Below are positions 25,239-34,168 of a DNA stretch of 64,000 nucleotides, one piece after another. Made by a program: the position numbers and the translations under genes. Origin of the DNA: Methylotenera sp. (GTDB lineage Bacteria > Pseudomonadota > Gammaproteobacteria > Burkholderiales > Methylophilaceae); NCBI GenBank assembly GCA_030682715.1, contig JAUXNQ010000018.1:1-64000 (forward strand), read 5' to 3'. How positions within the stretch are numbered: position 1 is the first letter of the stretch; each line of letters begins with the position of its first letter. A model generated the notes under the pieces. That model searched no databases. It saw only the letters and a program-made list of their open reading frames with translations, and was not told the DNA's origin.

Positions 25239-25402
25239 TGAGATTAATTTCTTTTATAGAATTTCTTAAAATAAGCTTCAAGTTAATGCTAATATTTTTA
25301 ATGCTCAGGCGCTTGCGCTTATATAACTAAATGATATATCCATAGAATAACATATTCTTAAAAAAATTAACCATTCACTGCTATAGTGCGCGGCTAAATT
25401 AA

Positions 25403-25415
25403 GTTATTGAATAAC
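25403..25415. promoter_or_regulatory. Small palindrome in the cysB/tauE control region
   Basis: GTTATTGAATAAC is a perfect 13-bp inverted repeat ending 12 bases before the tauE ATG. An AT-rich stretch with ATAACATATTCTT and related motifs precedes it (about 25346-25370). CysB sites are poorly conserved and AT-rich, so either segment could be bound. This is suggested by position only. Confidence 0.35.
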
Positions 25416-25426
25416 GGATACTCCAC

Positions 25427-26221
25427 ATGGAATTTGGTTATATTATTTCAGGCTTTGCGGTTGGCATGCTTGTTGGCATTACTGGGGTTGGCGGCGGCTC
25501 GCTGATGACACCTTTGCTTGTGTTTATGTTTGGTTTTAAAGCATCCGTAGCCGTAGGTACTGACTTGCTTTATGCAGCAATTACTAAGACTGGCGGCGTA
25601 TTTGTGCATCACAATACGCACAAATCAGTAGATTGGCGTGTTGTAGCATGGATGTCACTAGGTAGCTTGCCTTCGGCAGTGATCACTATCTTTGTGATTA
25701 AACATCTTATTCAAATTGAAAAAGATGTTTCAGGCATTATCACCTTTACATTAGGTATCGCACTAATCCTAACATCCATGGCATTGATTATTCGCAGCTA
25801 TATCTCCAGAAAAAAAATACGCGAAATCGAAGATAGTGTCATTAGTAGTGGTCGTTTTAACAAAATTCAAATCCCAGCAACCATATTTACTGGCATAATA
25901 CTGGGTGCGCTGGTGACAATCTCTTCGGTAGGCGCAGGTGCGCTTGGCACACTAGCGATACTCTTCCTTTATCCTAAGATGAGCACGCTAAAAGTAGTGG
26001 GTACTGATTTAGCACATGCAATCCCTTTAACTGCGGTTGCTGGGTTTGGTCACTGGACGCTTGGACATGTCAATTTTGAGCTGTTAGGCACATTGCTGAT
26101 TGGATCCTTACCTGGAATATGGGTCGGTAGCCATTTAAGTGTAAAAATTCCAGAAAAAATATTACGCCTAATTTTAGCCACACTATTACTGGTGATTGGT
26201 TTGAAGTTCGTTTTAGTTTAA
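25427..26221 (+). CDS. Sulfite exporter TauE/SafE family protein
   Basis: 264 residues with about eight membrane segments. The duplicated family motif appears as GITGVGGGSLMTPLL (about 19-33) and again as SSVGAGALGTLAIL in the second half. It is first in the sulfate reduction operon, directly opposite cysB. It could export toxic sulfite formed by APS reductase or serve as a sulfate/sulfur-anion importer; no ABC sulfate transporter is present in the window. The operon continues with cysI 32 bases downstream. Confidence 0.88.
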   Translation: MEFGYIISGFAVGMLVGITGVGGGSLMTPLLVFMFGFKASVAVGTDLLYAAITKTGGVFVHHNTHKSVDWRVVAWMSLGSLPSAVITIFVIKHLIQIEKDVSGIITFTLGIALILTSMALIIRSYISRKKIREIEDSVISSGRFNKIQIPATIFTGIILGALVTISSVGAGALGTLAILFLYPKMSTLKVVGTDLAHAIPLTAVAGFGHWTLGHVNFELLGTLLIGSLPGIWVGSHLSVKIPEKILRLILATLLLVIGLKFVLV

Positions 26222-26253
26222 TTTAAAAGTTAGTTTAAAAAGCACTATATATT

Positions 26254-27921
26254 ATGTATAAATACGATGAAATAGATCAACAGATTGTTGATGAACGCGT
26301 TATCCAATATCGCGACCAAACACGCCGTTACTTAGCTGGCGAACTTTCAGAAGACGAATTCCGTCCACTACGCCTGCAAAATGGCCTATATATCCAACGT
26401 CAGGCACCGATGCTACGCATCGCTGTGCCTTATGGCATGTTATCTAGCAAGCAATTGCGCAAACTTGGCGATATTTCAAAAAAATACGACAAAGGTTATG
26501 GCCACTTTAGTACACGTCAGAACTTGCAATTAAACTGGCCTAAGCTGGAAGATGTTCCTGAAATTTTGGCGGATTTAGCCACGGTTGAAATGCATGCGAT
26601 TCAGACTTCAGGTAACTGTATTCGTAATATCACGACAGATCAATTTGTAGGCGTTGCGCCTGATGAAGTGATCGATCCACGTGCTATCGCAGAGATTATG
26701 CGCCAATGGAGCACATTTCACCCTGAGTTCGCTTTGTTACCACGTAAATTCAAAATTGCTGTGTCTGGTACTAAACATGACCGTGCCTTGGTGCAAGCCC
26801 ACGACATCGGCTTAGAGTTCTACCGTGACAGCAACAACCAAGTAGCAATCAAAGTATGGGTTGGTGGTGGCTTAGGCCGCACGCCTATCCTAGGCACAGT
26901 CATTCGTGAGCATCTTGAGTGGCAACATGCCCTCACCTACTGCGAAGCGGTGATTCGTGTATACAACTTACATGGCCGTCGTGACAATATATACAAAGCA
27001 CGTATTAAGATTTTAGTAAAAGCATTAGGTATCGATGAATTCCGTAAACAAGTTGATGCTGAATGGGCGCATCTTAAAGACACGGACAACACTATTACAG
27101 AAGCCGAGTTAGCACGTGTTGCACAACATTTTGACGCAATGCCATATGAAAACGTACCTGCACACGACGCAAGCTTTGATGCGGCAGTTGCGAGCAACCC
27201 AGCATTTGCTGCATGGGTGAAACGTTGCGTACATCCGCATAAACAAGCTGGCTACCGTGCTGTCACCCTTTCGCTTAAACCACATGGTCAAGCACCTGGT
27301 GACATCACCTCAGAACAAATGTGGGCAGTAGCAGACCTTGCCGATGAGTATAGCTTCGGCGAGCTACGCTCATCTCACGAGCAAAACTTAATATTGGCCG
27401 ATGTTAAATTAAGCGACTTATTTGCATTGTGGGAAAAAGCACGCGCCAATGGTTTAGCAAGCCCGAACATTGGCTTACTCACAGATATCATTTGCTGCCC
27501 AGGTGGAGACTTCTGCTCACTTGCTAACGCAAAGAGTATTCCTATCGCTACAGCGATTCAAATGCAGTTTGATAACTTGGACTATCTGCACGATATCGGT
27601 GAGATGGAACTTAACATTTCAGGTTGTATGAATGCCTGCGGTCACCACCATGTGGGTCATATTGGTATTCTCGGTGTAGATAAAGATGGTTCTGAGTGGT
27701 ATCAAGTTACTATCGGTGGCAAACAAGGTAACGATGCAAGCATCGGCACTGTGATTGGGCCTTCATTCTCTGCGGATGAAATGCCTAGTGTCGTGCAAAA
27801 GCTCATCGAGGTTTACCTTCAAGAACGTACACCTGAAGAAAGATTTATTGACACTGTGCGCCGCTTGGGTGTTGCTCCATTCAAAGCACATGTCTATGCA
27901 AAAGATGAGGTTGCAGCATGA
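26254..27921 (+). CDS. cysI: Sulfite reductase hemoprotein (nitrite/sulfite reductase family)
   Basis: 555 residues. Duplicated ferredoxin-like and nitrite/sulfite reductase half-domains are present. The siroheme/4Fe-4S ligands are Cys415-x5-Cys421 (CPGGDFC) and Cys458-x3-Cys462 (CMNAC). YGHFSTRQNLQLNW is the substrate-side motif. It reduces sulfite to sulfide with six electrons. No cysJ flavoprotein lies nearby, and the protein is of the size of ferredoxin-dependent enzymes, so ferredoxin (fdxA is in the same neighbourhood) is a candidate donor. It overlaps the DUF934 gene by four bases (ATGA). Confidence 0.94.
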   Translation: MYKYDEIDQQIVDERVIQYRDQTRRYLAGELSEDEFRPLRLQNGLYIQRQAPMLRIAVPYGMLSSKQLRKLGDISKKYDKGYGHFSTRQNLQLNWPKLEDVPEILADLATVEMHAIQTSGNCIRNITTDQFVGVAPDEVIDPRAIAEIMRQWSTFHPEFALLPRKFKIAVSGTKHDRALVQAHDIGLEFYRDSNNQVAIKVWVGGGLGRTPILGTVIREHLEWQHALTYCEAVIRVYNLHGRRDNIYKARIKILVKALGIDEFRKQVDAEWAHLKDTDNTITEAELARVAQHFDAMPYENVPAHDASFDAAVASNPAFAAWVKRCVHPHKQAGYRAVTLSLKPHGQAPGDITSEQMWAVADLADEYSFGELRSSHEQNLILADVKLSDLFALWEKARANGLASPNIGLLTDIICCPGGDFCSLANAKSIPIATAIQMQFDNLDYLHDIGEMELNISGCMNACGHHHVGHIGILGVDKDGSEWYQVTIGGKQGNDASIGTVIGPSFSADEMPSVVQKLIEVYLQERTPEERFIDTVRRLGVAPFKAHVYAKDEVAA

Positions 27922-28535
27922 GTAATTTAATTAAACTGAATAATGGCGTTGCTAGCTTAGTAGAAGATGACTGGACATTGGTTCAGTTACCAGCCACACA
28001 AGTAGAAGAGCGTAAACAAGCTGGTAAAGTTGTTTTATTTAAACTCACTGGCGAAGCCACTGTCACTGATGCGCAAATTGCCGATACGGTGATTCCAGCA
28101 ACTGGCAAAATCATTCTGCCTTTAAGTGTATTTATTGCACGCAACAATGAGTTTAAAGACCGTATTGCGCAAGGTGAAATTGGTGTTTGGTTAGCCACCC
28201 ATGAAGTTTTAGAAAACTTGACGCAACAACAAGCAGACTTGAATGCGTTACCAATTATTGCCGTGTTTGTTGAGCGTTTTGCAGATGGTCGTATTTTTTC
28301 ATTAGGTAATTTGCTACGCACACGCTTTGGCTTTAAAAATGAGTTACGTGCATTTGGTGATGTATTGCGCGATCAATTGTATTTCTTAAAACGTAGCGGC
28401 TTTACTAGCTATTTAGTCCGTGCAGACCGCTCCGCGCAAGAAGCGATTGCCAGCCTAAATGATTTTACTAAACCATACCAAGGTGCGGTTGATGAGCCAC
28501 GTCCTGTATTTAAGCGTTACAACAGAGGCGCGTAA
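27918..28535 (+). CDS. DUF934 protein of the sulfite reduction operon
   Basis: 205 residues with the family features GKIILPLSVF, GEIGVWLATHE, LPIIAVFVERFADGRIFSLGNLLRTRFGF and LRAFGDVLRDQLYFLKRSGF. The protein has no recognised catalytic residues and no signal peptide. It is linked to cysI and cysH by a 4-base overlap upstream and a TAA-ATG junction downstream. This arrangement recurs in many proteobacteria and implies a helper role, perhaps in electron transfer or assembly of sulfite reductase. The function remains unproven. Confidence 0.85.
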   Translation: MSNLIKLNNGVASLVEDDWTLVQLPATQVEERKQAGKVVLFKLTGEATVTDAQIADTVIPATGKIILPLSVFIARNNEFKDRIAQGEIGVWLATHEVLENLTQQQADLNALPIIAVFVERFADGRIFSLGNLLRTRFGFKNELRAFGDVLRDQLYFLKRSGFTSYLVRADRSAQEAIASLNDFTKPYQGAVDEPRPVFKRYNRGA

Positions 28536-29315
28536 ATGACGACTGATGTAGATTTAGGCCAAGTGGTGATGCTTAAACCTAGCGCAAATAACCCAGCGAC
28601 TAGACCAGCGCTGACAGAAGCGTTGGTAGCAAGCGTTAACCAAAAAGTGAGCGAGGTCATTGCATTACTAAGCAATGCCGCTAATGAGCTTGGTGCCTAT
28701 GAAGTCACTTTTGCTAATAGTTTTGGTGCAGAAGATATGGTGTTAACCGACATCATTCAACGCCAGAAAATTGCCATTGAGATTTTCTCGCTAGACACTG
28801 GCCGCCTGCCTGTTGAAACTTACGACTTAATTGCCAAAACTGAGCAAACTTACAATACAAAGCTTAAAATCTTTTTCCCGCAATCAGATGCGGTGGAAAG
28901 TTATGTAAGAACCAATGGCATCAATGCATTCTATGAATCGATTGATTTACGTAAAGCTTGTTGCTTTATGCGTAAAGTTGAGCCATTACAACGCGCGCTA
29001 AAAGGTAAAAAAGCTTGGATCACAGGTATGCGTGCAGAGCAATCTACCACACGCGTTAACTTGCCATTTCGTGAGTTTGACAGTGGCAATCAGTTAGAAA
29101 AGTTTAACCCACTGGGCAATTGGACAGAGCAAGAAGTATGGGCGTACATTCGTATGTTTGATGTGCCATACAACAAACTTCATGACCAATTTTACCCAAG
29201 TATCGGTTGCGCACCATGCACGCGCGCGATTGCAATGGGTGAAGATGTGCGAGCTGGTCGCTGGTGGTGGGAAGACCCCAACAGCAAAGAGTGCGGATTA
29301 CATGTAAAGAAATGA
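28536..29315 (+). CDS. cysH: Assimilatory APS reductase ([4Fe-4S] type)
   Basis: 259 residues. It carries the paired-cysteine set Cys142-Cys143 and Cys225-x2-Cys228 that holds a 4Fe-4S cluster in APS-specific enzymes, and the catalytic Cys253 in KECGLHVKK. The PP-loop-like region is FANSFGAEDMVLTD, and ITGMRAEQSTTR follows. The cluster cysteines indicate reduction of adenylyl sulfate directly (EC 1.8.4.10) rather than PAPS, consistent with the absence of cysC here. Thioredoxin is the expected reductant. The ATG follows the DUF934 stop immediately. Confidence 0.92.
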   Translation: MTTDVDLGQVVMLKPSANNPATRPALTEALVASVNQKVSEVIALLSNAANELGAYEVTFANSFGAEDMVLTDIIQRQKIAIEIFSLDTGRLPVETYDLIAKTEQTYNTKLKIFFPQSDAVESYVRTNGINAFYESIDLRKACCFMRKVEPLQRALKGKKAWITGMRAEQSTTRVNLPFREFDSGNQLEKFNPLGNWTEQEVWAYIRMFDVPYNKLHDQFYPSIGCAPCTRAIAMGEDVRAGRWWWEDPNSKECGLHVKK

Positions 29316-29384
29316 TGTTATAAAATTCAGCTAATTTCATCGCTGAGTCTCATGTAGTAATTTTGATTTTGAAACCTTAAGAAT

Positions 29385-30317
29385 ATGACAACGACTAAAC
29401 AACCTTTATCTCATTTAGACTGGCTAGAGTCAGAGGCCATTTACATTCTGCGCGAGGTCGCAGGGCAATGTAGCAACCCTGTACTGCTATTCTCAGGTGG
29501 CAAAGATTCACTTTGTATCTTACGTTTAGCTGAAAAAGCTTTTCGCCCAGGTAAGTTCCCGTTTCCACTCATGCATATTGATACTGGTCACAACTACCAA
29601 GAAGTATTGGATTTCCGCGACTCACGCGCAGCAGAGTTAGGTGAGCGCCTAATCGTACGTTCCGTTGAGGACTCAATGAAACGTGGTACGGTGGTACTAA
29701 AATCACCAGACGAACCTCGCAATAAGCATCAATCAGTCACATTGCTTGAAGCAATTGAAGAATTTGGCTTTGACTGCTGTATCGGTGGCGCACGCCGTGA
29801 TGAAGAAAAAGCGCGTGCAAAAGAACGTATCATGAGTTTCCGTGACGAGTTTGGTCAATGGGACCCTAAGAACCAACGCCCTGAGTTATGGAATTTATAT
29901 AACGCGCGTTCACATAAAGGTGAAAACATCCGTGCATTCCCTATTTCTAACTGGACAGAAATGGACGTATGGCAATATATCGAGCGTGAAAACTTAGGCT
30001 TACCAAGCATCTACTTTTCTCACAACCGCGATATTATTATGCGTGGTGGAGCAATGATGCCTGCCAACGTACCGCTTGCTAATGGCGAAGTAATCAACCA
30101 ACCTAAAGCAGGTGAAGAAGTCATTAACATGCAAGTTCGTTTTAGAACTGTAGGCGACATCACGTGTACAGCACCAGTACTATCTGATGCAGATAATGTG
30201 AGCAAAATTGTCATTGAAACTGCGACCACCACCATTACAGAACGTGGTGCTACCCGCCTAGACGACCAAACCTCCGATGCTTCAATGGAACAGCGCAAAA
30301 AAGAGGGATATTTCTAA
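29385..30317 (+). CDS. cysD: Sulfate adenylyltransferase subunit 2
   Basis: 310 residues. The ATP-pyrophosphatase loop is LLFSGGKDSLCILRLAEKAF (around residue 35), followed by MHIDTGHNYQEVLDFRD and CIGGARRDEEKARAKERI, as in E. coli CysD (302). It makes adenylyl sulfate from ATP and sulfate with CysN, which couples GTP hydrolysis to the reaction. It lies 69 bases after cysH and is separated from cysN by a 100-bp repeat-like element. Confidence 0.96.
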   Translation: MTTTKQPLSHLDWLESEAIYILREVAGQCSNPVLLFSGGKDSLCILRLAEKAFRPGKFPFPLMHIDTGHNYQEVLDFRDSRAAELGERLIVRSVEDSMKRGTVVLKSPDEPRNKHQSVTLLEAIEEFGFDCCIGGARRDEEKARAKERIMSFRDEFGQWDPKNQRPELWNLYNARSHKGENIRAFPISNWTEMDVWQYIERENLGLPSIYFSHNRDIIMRGGAMMPANVPLANGEVINQPKAGEEVINMQVRFRTVGDITCTAPVLSDADNVSKIVIETATTTITERGATRLDDQTSDASMEQRKKEGYF

Positions 30318-30336
30318 AAAATGCAAACTAAATCAA

Positions 30337-30440
30337 TTTATTGAACCTATTGCTGCGATGCGAGGTACTCGAAATCCCCATGTACTGCTTGTACATTCCG
30401 GTTTCTGCGTTCCGTGCGCCTTGCACTATTATTCAATAAA
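30337..30440. repeat. Palindromic intergenic element between cysD and cysN
   Basis: The ~104-bp segment is bounded by TTTATTGAA (30337-30345) and its inverted copy TTCAATAAA (30432-30440). Inside, AAATCCCCATGTAC and GTACATTCCGGTTT form imperfect 14-base arms around TGCTT. The GC content and style differ from the neighbouring genes. The form is that of a small interspersed repeat or MITE; only one copy is present in this window, so repeat status is inferred. Confidence 0.45.
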
Positions 30441-30481
30441 CCGCTTTAACTAGCATTTTTGATAACTTGAAAACTAAACTT

Positions 30482-31756
30482 ATGAATACACTACACAACG
30501 ACTCACTATTACGCTTTATGACATGCGGTAGCGTAGATGACGGCAAAAGCACACTGATTGGCCGTCTGCTATTCGACACCAAAACCATTCTCGCGGATAC
30601 GCTGACGCAAATTTCAAATACCTCTAAAAAACGTGGTATGGAAGCTGTAGATTTATCTCTGCTTACCGATGGCTTACAAGCAGAGCGTGAGCAAGGCATT
30701 ACCATTGACGTTGCGTACCGCTACTTCAGCACTGGTACACGTAAATATATTATTGCCGATGCACCAGGCCACGAACAATACACACGTAACATGGTAACGG
30801 CAGCATCAACAGCAAATCTTGCGATTATTTTAATTGATGCTCGTAGAGGTGTACTCACGCAAACACGCCGCCATAGCTATTTAGCACACCTTGTGGGCAT
30901 TCCACACATTGTTGTGGCCGTTAACAAAATGGACTTAATCAATTACGACCAAGCTGTTTACGATAAAATTTGTGCAGATTATGCTACCTTCGCGGCAGAA
31001 ATTGGCTTAGCTGCAGCGAGAGACATTCGCTTTATTCCAATGTCTGCATTAAATGGCGATATGTTAGTTGACCGTTTAGAAAATATGCCTTGGTATACAG
31101 GCGAGACATTGATTGAAATGCTAGAAAAAGCACCAGCCGCGCATACAGAGCAATCTGAAGCGTTCCGCTTCCCAGTTCAATTTGTATGCCGCCCACACGC
31201 ATCTGACGACCCTGAATTACATGATTTCCGCGGATTTATGGGGCGTATCGAGTCTGGTGAAATTGCCATAGGTGATGCAGTTACGGTACTACCAAATGGT
31301 TACCAATCAAAAGTAAAAGCCATTCAACTCGGTGCAGACCAATTGCAATCTGCATCCACAGAACAAAGCGTTACCTTGCTGTTAGAAGATGAAATCGACA
31401 CATCACGTGGTGACATGATTGTAAAAAGTGCTGAAGCAATTGAACCTGTAAAACAAATAGAAGCATTCGTGTGCTGGCTATCAGAAACACCTATGTCTAC
31501 AGCGCGCACTTATATTATTCGCCACACCACGCGTGAATCTAAAGCTAAAGTCGGCACAATCAGCTACAAAGTTGATGTCAATACCTTAGAACAACAAGCG
31601 ACTAGCGACTTGAAAATGAATGACATTGCACGCATTAGCTTTAAGCTTGCACAGCCGCTCATGATAGACAGCTATAAAAACAACCGTGCTACTGGTGCTT
31701 TCATCATTATTGATGAATCAACCAACAACACAGTCGGTGCAGGGATGATTGTTTAA
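30482..31756 (+). CDS. cysN: Sulfate adenylyltransferase subunit 1 (GTPase)
   Basis: 424 residues from the ATG at 30482 (MNTLHNDSLLRFMTCGSV); an in-frame TTG lies 15 bases earlier. GTPase motifs are GSVDDGKSTLIGRLLF (P-loop), EREQGITIDVAYRYF, DAPGHEQYTRNM and VNKMDL, as in EF-Tu-like CysN. There is no C-terminal APS kinase (CysC) fusion, which agrees with the APS-type CysH. It works with CysD to activate sulfate. Transcription must cross the palindromic element separating it from cysD, or it has its own promoter there. Confidence 0.95.
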   Translation: MNTLHNDSLLRFMTCGSVDDGKSTLIGRLLFDTKTILADTLTQISNTSKKRGMEAVDLSLLTDGLQAEREQGITIDVAYRYFSTGTRKYIIADAPGHEQYTRNMVTAASTANLAIILIDARRGVLTQTRRHSYLAHLVGIPHIVVAVNKMDLINYDQAVYDKICADYATFAAEIGLAAARDIRFIPMSALNGDMLVDRLENMPWYTGETLIEMLEKAPAAHTEQSEAFRFPVQFVCRPHASDDPELHDFRGFMGRIESGEIAIGDAVTVLPNGYQSKVKAIQLGADQLQSASTEQSVTLLLEDEIDTSRGDMIVKSAEAIEPVKQIEAFVCWLSETPMSTARTYIIRHTTRESKAKVGTISYKVDVNTLEQQATSDLKMNDIARISFKLAQPLMIDSYKNNRATGAFIIIDESTNNTVGAGMIV

Positions 31757-31763
31757 ATTCCAA

Positions 31764-31795
31764 CAAAGTTACTGTGTACAAACACCGTAACTTTG
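31764..31795. terminator. Stem-loop after cysN
   Basis: CAAAGTTAC plus GTGT pair with ACAC plus GTAACTTTG around ACAA, with a single T/C mismatch (13 pairs). It begins 7 bases after the cysN stop. No long T-tract follows, so it may be a processing or stability hairpin rather than a strong terminator before fdxA. Confidence 0.5.
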
Positions 31796-31872
31796 TAGCG
31801 TTAGTCATCGCAAATTAATCGAATTTCTAATAAAATAACGTTTTAGCTTTTAAGCTGTAAAGGACTTTAAAA

Positions 31873-32196
31873 ATGACTTATGTCGTTACCGAAAATTGTA
31901 TTCAATGTAAATTCACGGACTGCGTAGATGTTTGCCCAGTTGATTGCTTTGTAGAGGGTCCTAACTTCCTTGCGATTAACCCAGATGAATGTATTGACTG
32001 CACATTATGCGTTGCAGAATGCCCAGCTGAAGCTATTTTTGCCGAAGATGATGTCCCTGCAGACCAACAAGAATATATTGCATTGAATGCTAGACTTGCT
32101 CTATTATGGCCGGTGATTACTTCTCGTAAAGAAGCACTTGAAGATGCCGATGCCATGAACGGTGTGCCTGGCAAACGTGATTTATTGATTGAGTAA
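31873..32196 (+). CDS. fdxA: 7Fe ferredoxin
   Basis: 107 residues. The N-terminal [18 protein letters not shown] and [17 protein letters not shown] supply ligands for one 3Fe-4S and one 4Fe-4S cluster, followed by the long C-terminal extension typical of FdxA. AAAGGAC precedes the ATG. It is a small cytosolic electron carrier. Location 117 bases after cysN makes it a plausible donor to the ferredoxin-type sulfite reductase upstream, though FdxA is often an independent gene. Confidence 0.95.
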   Translation: MTYVVTENCIQCKFTDCVDVCPVDCFVEGPNFLAINPDECIDCTLCVAECPAEAIFAEDDVPADQQEYIALNARLALLWPVITSRKEALEDADAMNGVPGKRDLLIE

Positions 32197-32226
32197 ACTT
32201 AGTATCAACTTTAGATATCAATCAAA

Positions 32227-32260
32227 TAAAGAAAAGGAGGCATATGCCTCCTTTTCTTTA
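32227..32260 (+). terminator. Intrinsic terminator of fdxA
   Basis: A perfect 34-bp palindrome: TAAAGAAAAGGAGGCAT is followed by its exact reverse complement ending CTTTTCTTTA. The GC-rich core with flanking A and T tracts makes it effective in both directions. It lies 30 bases after the fdxA stop. Confidence 0.88.
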
Positions 32261-32295
32261 TGCACCAATACATATAAACGTACTACATTGCTGCA

Positions 32296-32790
32296 ATGAC
32301 TAAACCGCTAAGATTCCTTCAGCACTACTCTCCTACCCTGCAAGATAAAATCAGGCAATTGCAGGCACAGGATTTATTAGGCGACTACATTACACAACGC
32401 TACCCACAATACCACAGCATCCAAACAGACAAAGCACTTTACCAATACAGTAACGAGATTAAACAAGCATTCTTACGAAATGCTCCAGTACTAGACAGAG
32501 TGCAATATGACAATAAATTGGGGATAGAGCATCATGCGCTCGGTCTGAACACTGCAATTTCACGCGTACAAGGTGGAAAACTTAAAGCAAAAAAAGAAAT
32601 CAGAATTTCTTCATTCTTTAAAGAGTCACCTACTGAGTTCTTACGCATGATTGTGGTTCATGAGCTGTCCCATTTAAAAGAGCGCGATCATGACAAAGCC
32701 TTCTACCAGCTTTGCCAGCATATGGAACCTAACTACCATCAGCTAGAGTTCGATTGCCGTGTTTATCTCACATGGAAAAGTGAAAAGTAA
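32296..32790 (+). CDS. YgjP-like (M48/DUF45) zinc metallopeptidase
   Basis: 164 residues. The zinc signature HELSH is in MIVVHELSHLKERDHDKAFYQLCQHMEPNY, followed by a short conserved C-terminus (FDCRVYLTWKSEK), as in the DUF45/YgjP group related to SprT. No signal peptide is present, so it should be cytoplasmic. Substrate unknown. It stands alone between the fdxA terminator and a convergent exporter gene. Confidence 0.85.
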   Translation: MTKPLRFLQHYSPTLQDKIRQLQAQDLLGDYITQRYPQYHSIQTDKALYQYSNEIKQAFLRNAPVLDRVQYDNKLGIEHHALGLNTAISRVQGGKLKAKKEIRISSFFKESPTEFLRMIVVHELSHLKERDHDKAFYQLCQHMEPNYHQLEFDCRVYLTWKSEK

Positions 32791-32801
32791 TCACAAGCAT
32801 G

Positions 32802-33986
32802 CTAGTTGCGCCAAATTTTAGCGCGGTAAATCATCACCCAACTAATCATTAAATATACTGCCATAGCCATCGCCAAACCCGATGGTGCGTACCAAACAAG
32901 CGGAACGACTAAACCTGCGGATACTGTAGATAACAACATTTGGATAAAAGCTTGACCTGAAGCCGCCGTGCCACGGATTTTAGGATGCCGATCCAAAGCA
33001 GCTAATGAAAGTATAGGCATCGCTAAAGCCATACCTATATTAAACAGCGCGATTGGCACAATGTTGTAAATAACATTTGTAGGAAGATATAAGCAAATGC
33101 CGATATTGAGTAAGACCATTACTGTCATCCATATGTACGCCACTTTGATTACTTTTCTTTGTGTATATCTACCAGCTGCCCGTTTAGCTAAGTAAGAACC
33201 CAGCACCATGCCACAGACAGTAGGCACAAACATATAAGCAAACTGATGCTCTGTTAAGCCTAGATGTTTTACCAGAAATACAGGACTTGCCAACACATAA
33301 AGAAAGAACCCAGCGAAATTTGCACCGAGTGCGAACACTACATAATTAAACTCTTTATCGCTAAAAATTATGCGGTAATCTTTGAACACTTGCTTTGCTG
33401 ACAACGGCAAACGCTTTTCTTTAGGCATCGTTTCAGGTAAATATTTCACTGCTGCCCATAAGCTTAATGCTGCGTATAGGGCTAAGAAGATGAATATCGC
33501 TTGCCAATGAATCCCAAGGAGTAAGCCGCCAATGATAGGTGCAACTGCTGGCGCAATGCCAAACAACATTTGCACAGTTGCCATCACGCGTTGTGCTTGT
33601 GGCCCTTCAAACAGATCACGTACCATTGCACGCGCTACGACATTACCAGCGCCCCCAGACAGGCCCTGTAAAACACGAAAGAACCACAATGTTTCTACAT
33701 TGGGAGCAAATGCACAGCCTATGGATGCCAACACAAAAACACCTAAACCCCACTTAATAGTCGTGATACGTCCAATTGAATCAGATATCGCACCATGCCA
33801 AAGTGTCATAAGGGCATATGGCAATAAATAAAATGTAAGGCTTTGCTGAAGTTCCAATGAAGTACCATTGAGCTCACGCTCTAATGATGGGAATGCAGGT
33901 AAATATGTATCAATCGCAAATGGTGCAAGTGCGGCTAGGCTTGCAAGTACAATCGATAATACCAATGGGGATGATGGATGCTTCAA
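32802..33986 (-). CDS. Bcr/CflA family multidrug efflux transporter (MFS)
   Basis: 394 residues with 12 predicted membrane segments. The DHA1-type signature ALAPFAIDTYLPAFPSLERELN lies in the first helices; the loop 2-3 motif is GAISDSIGRITTIKWG, and RVLQGLSGGAGNVVARAMVRDLF is close to Bcr. The apparent start is a TTG (MKHPSSPLVLSIVL) without a strong ribosome site. It would export small drugs or sulfonamide/bicyclomycin-like compounds by proton antiport; the real substrate is unknown. Confidence 0.88.
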   Translation of the reverse strand: MKHPSSPLVLSIVLASLAALAPFAIDTYLPAFPSLERELNGTSLELQQSLTFYLLPYALMTLWHGAISDSIGRITTIKWGLGVFVLASIGCAFAPNVETLWFFRVLQGLSGGAGNVVARAMVRDLFEGPQAQRVMATVQMLFGIAPAVAPIIGGLLLGIHWQAIFIFLALYAALSLWAAVKYLPETMPKEKRLPLSAKQVFKDYRIIFSDKEFNYVVFALGANFAGFFLYVLASPVFLVKHLGLTEHQFAYMFVPTVCGMVLGSYLAKRAAGRYTQRKVIKVAYIWMTVMVLLNIGICLYLPTNVIYNIVPIALFNIGMALAMPILSLAALDRHPKIRGTAASGQAFIQMLLSTVSAGLVVPLVWYAPSGLAMAMAVYLMISWVMIYRAKIWRN

Positions 33987-34020
33987 AGTAAAACTTTCAA
34001 TAAATATTTCTACTAGCGAT

Positions 34021-34054
34021 AAAAAAACGCGCTACTGATTATTACAGTAGCGCG
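34021..34054 (-). terminator. Intrinsic terminator of the pqq operon
   Basis: CGCGCTACTG (34028-34037) and CAGTAGCGCG (34045-34054) form a perfect 10-bp stem around ATTATTA. On the minus strand it is followed by seven T. It lies 115 bases beyond the pqqE stop, in the correct orientation to end pqqBCDE transcription. Confidence 0.88.
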
Positions 34055-34168
34055 CTAGATTAAATCACAATAACGCTATTAATGCACCTTTGAGAGATAC
34101 AAAACCAATGAGATACAAGGCCAGTGAAATACCAGTGAGATAAGACCAGCTAGTTATCTAAATTCAAG

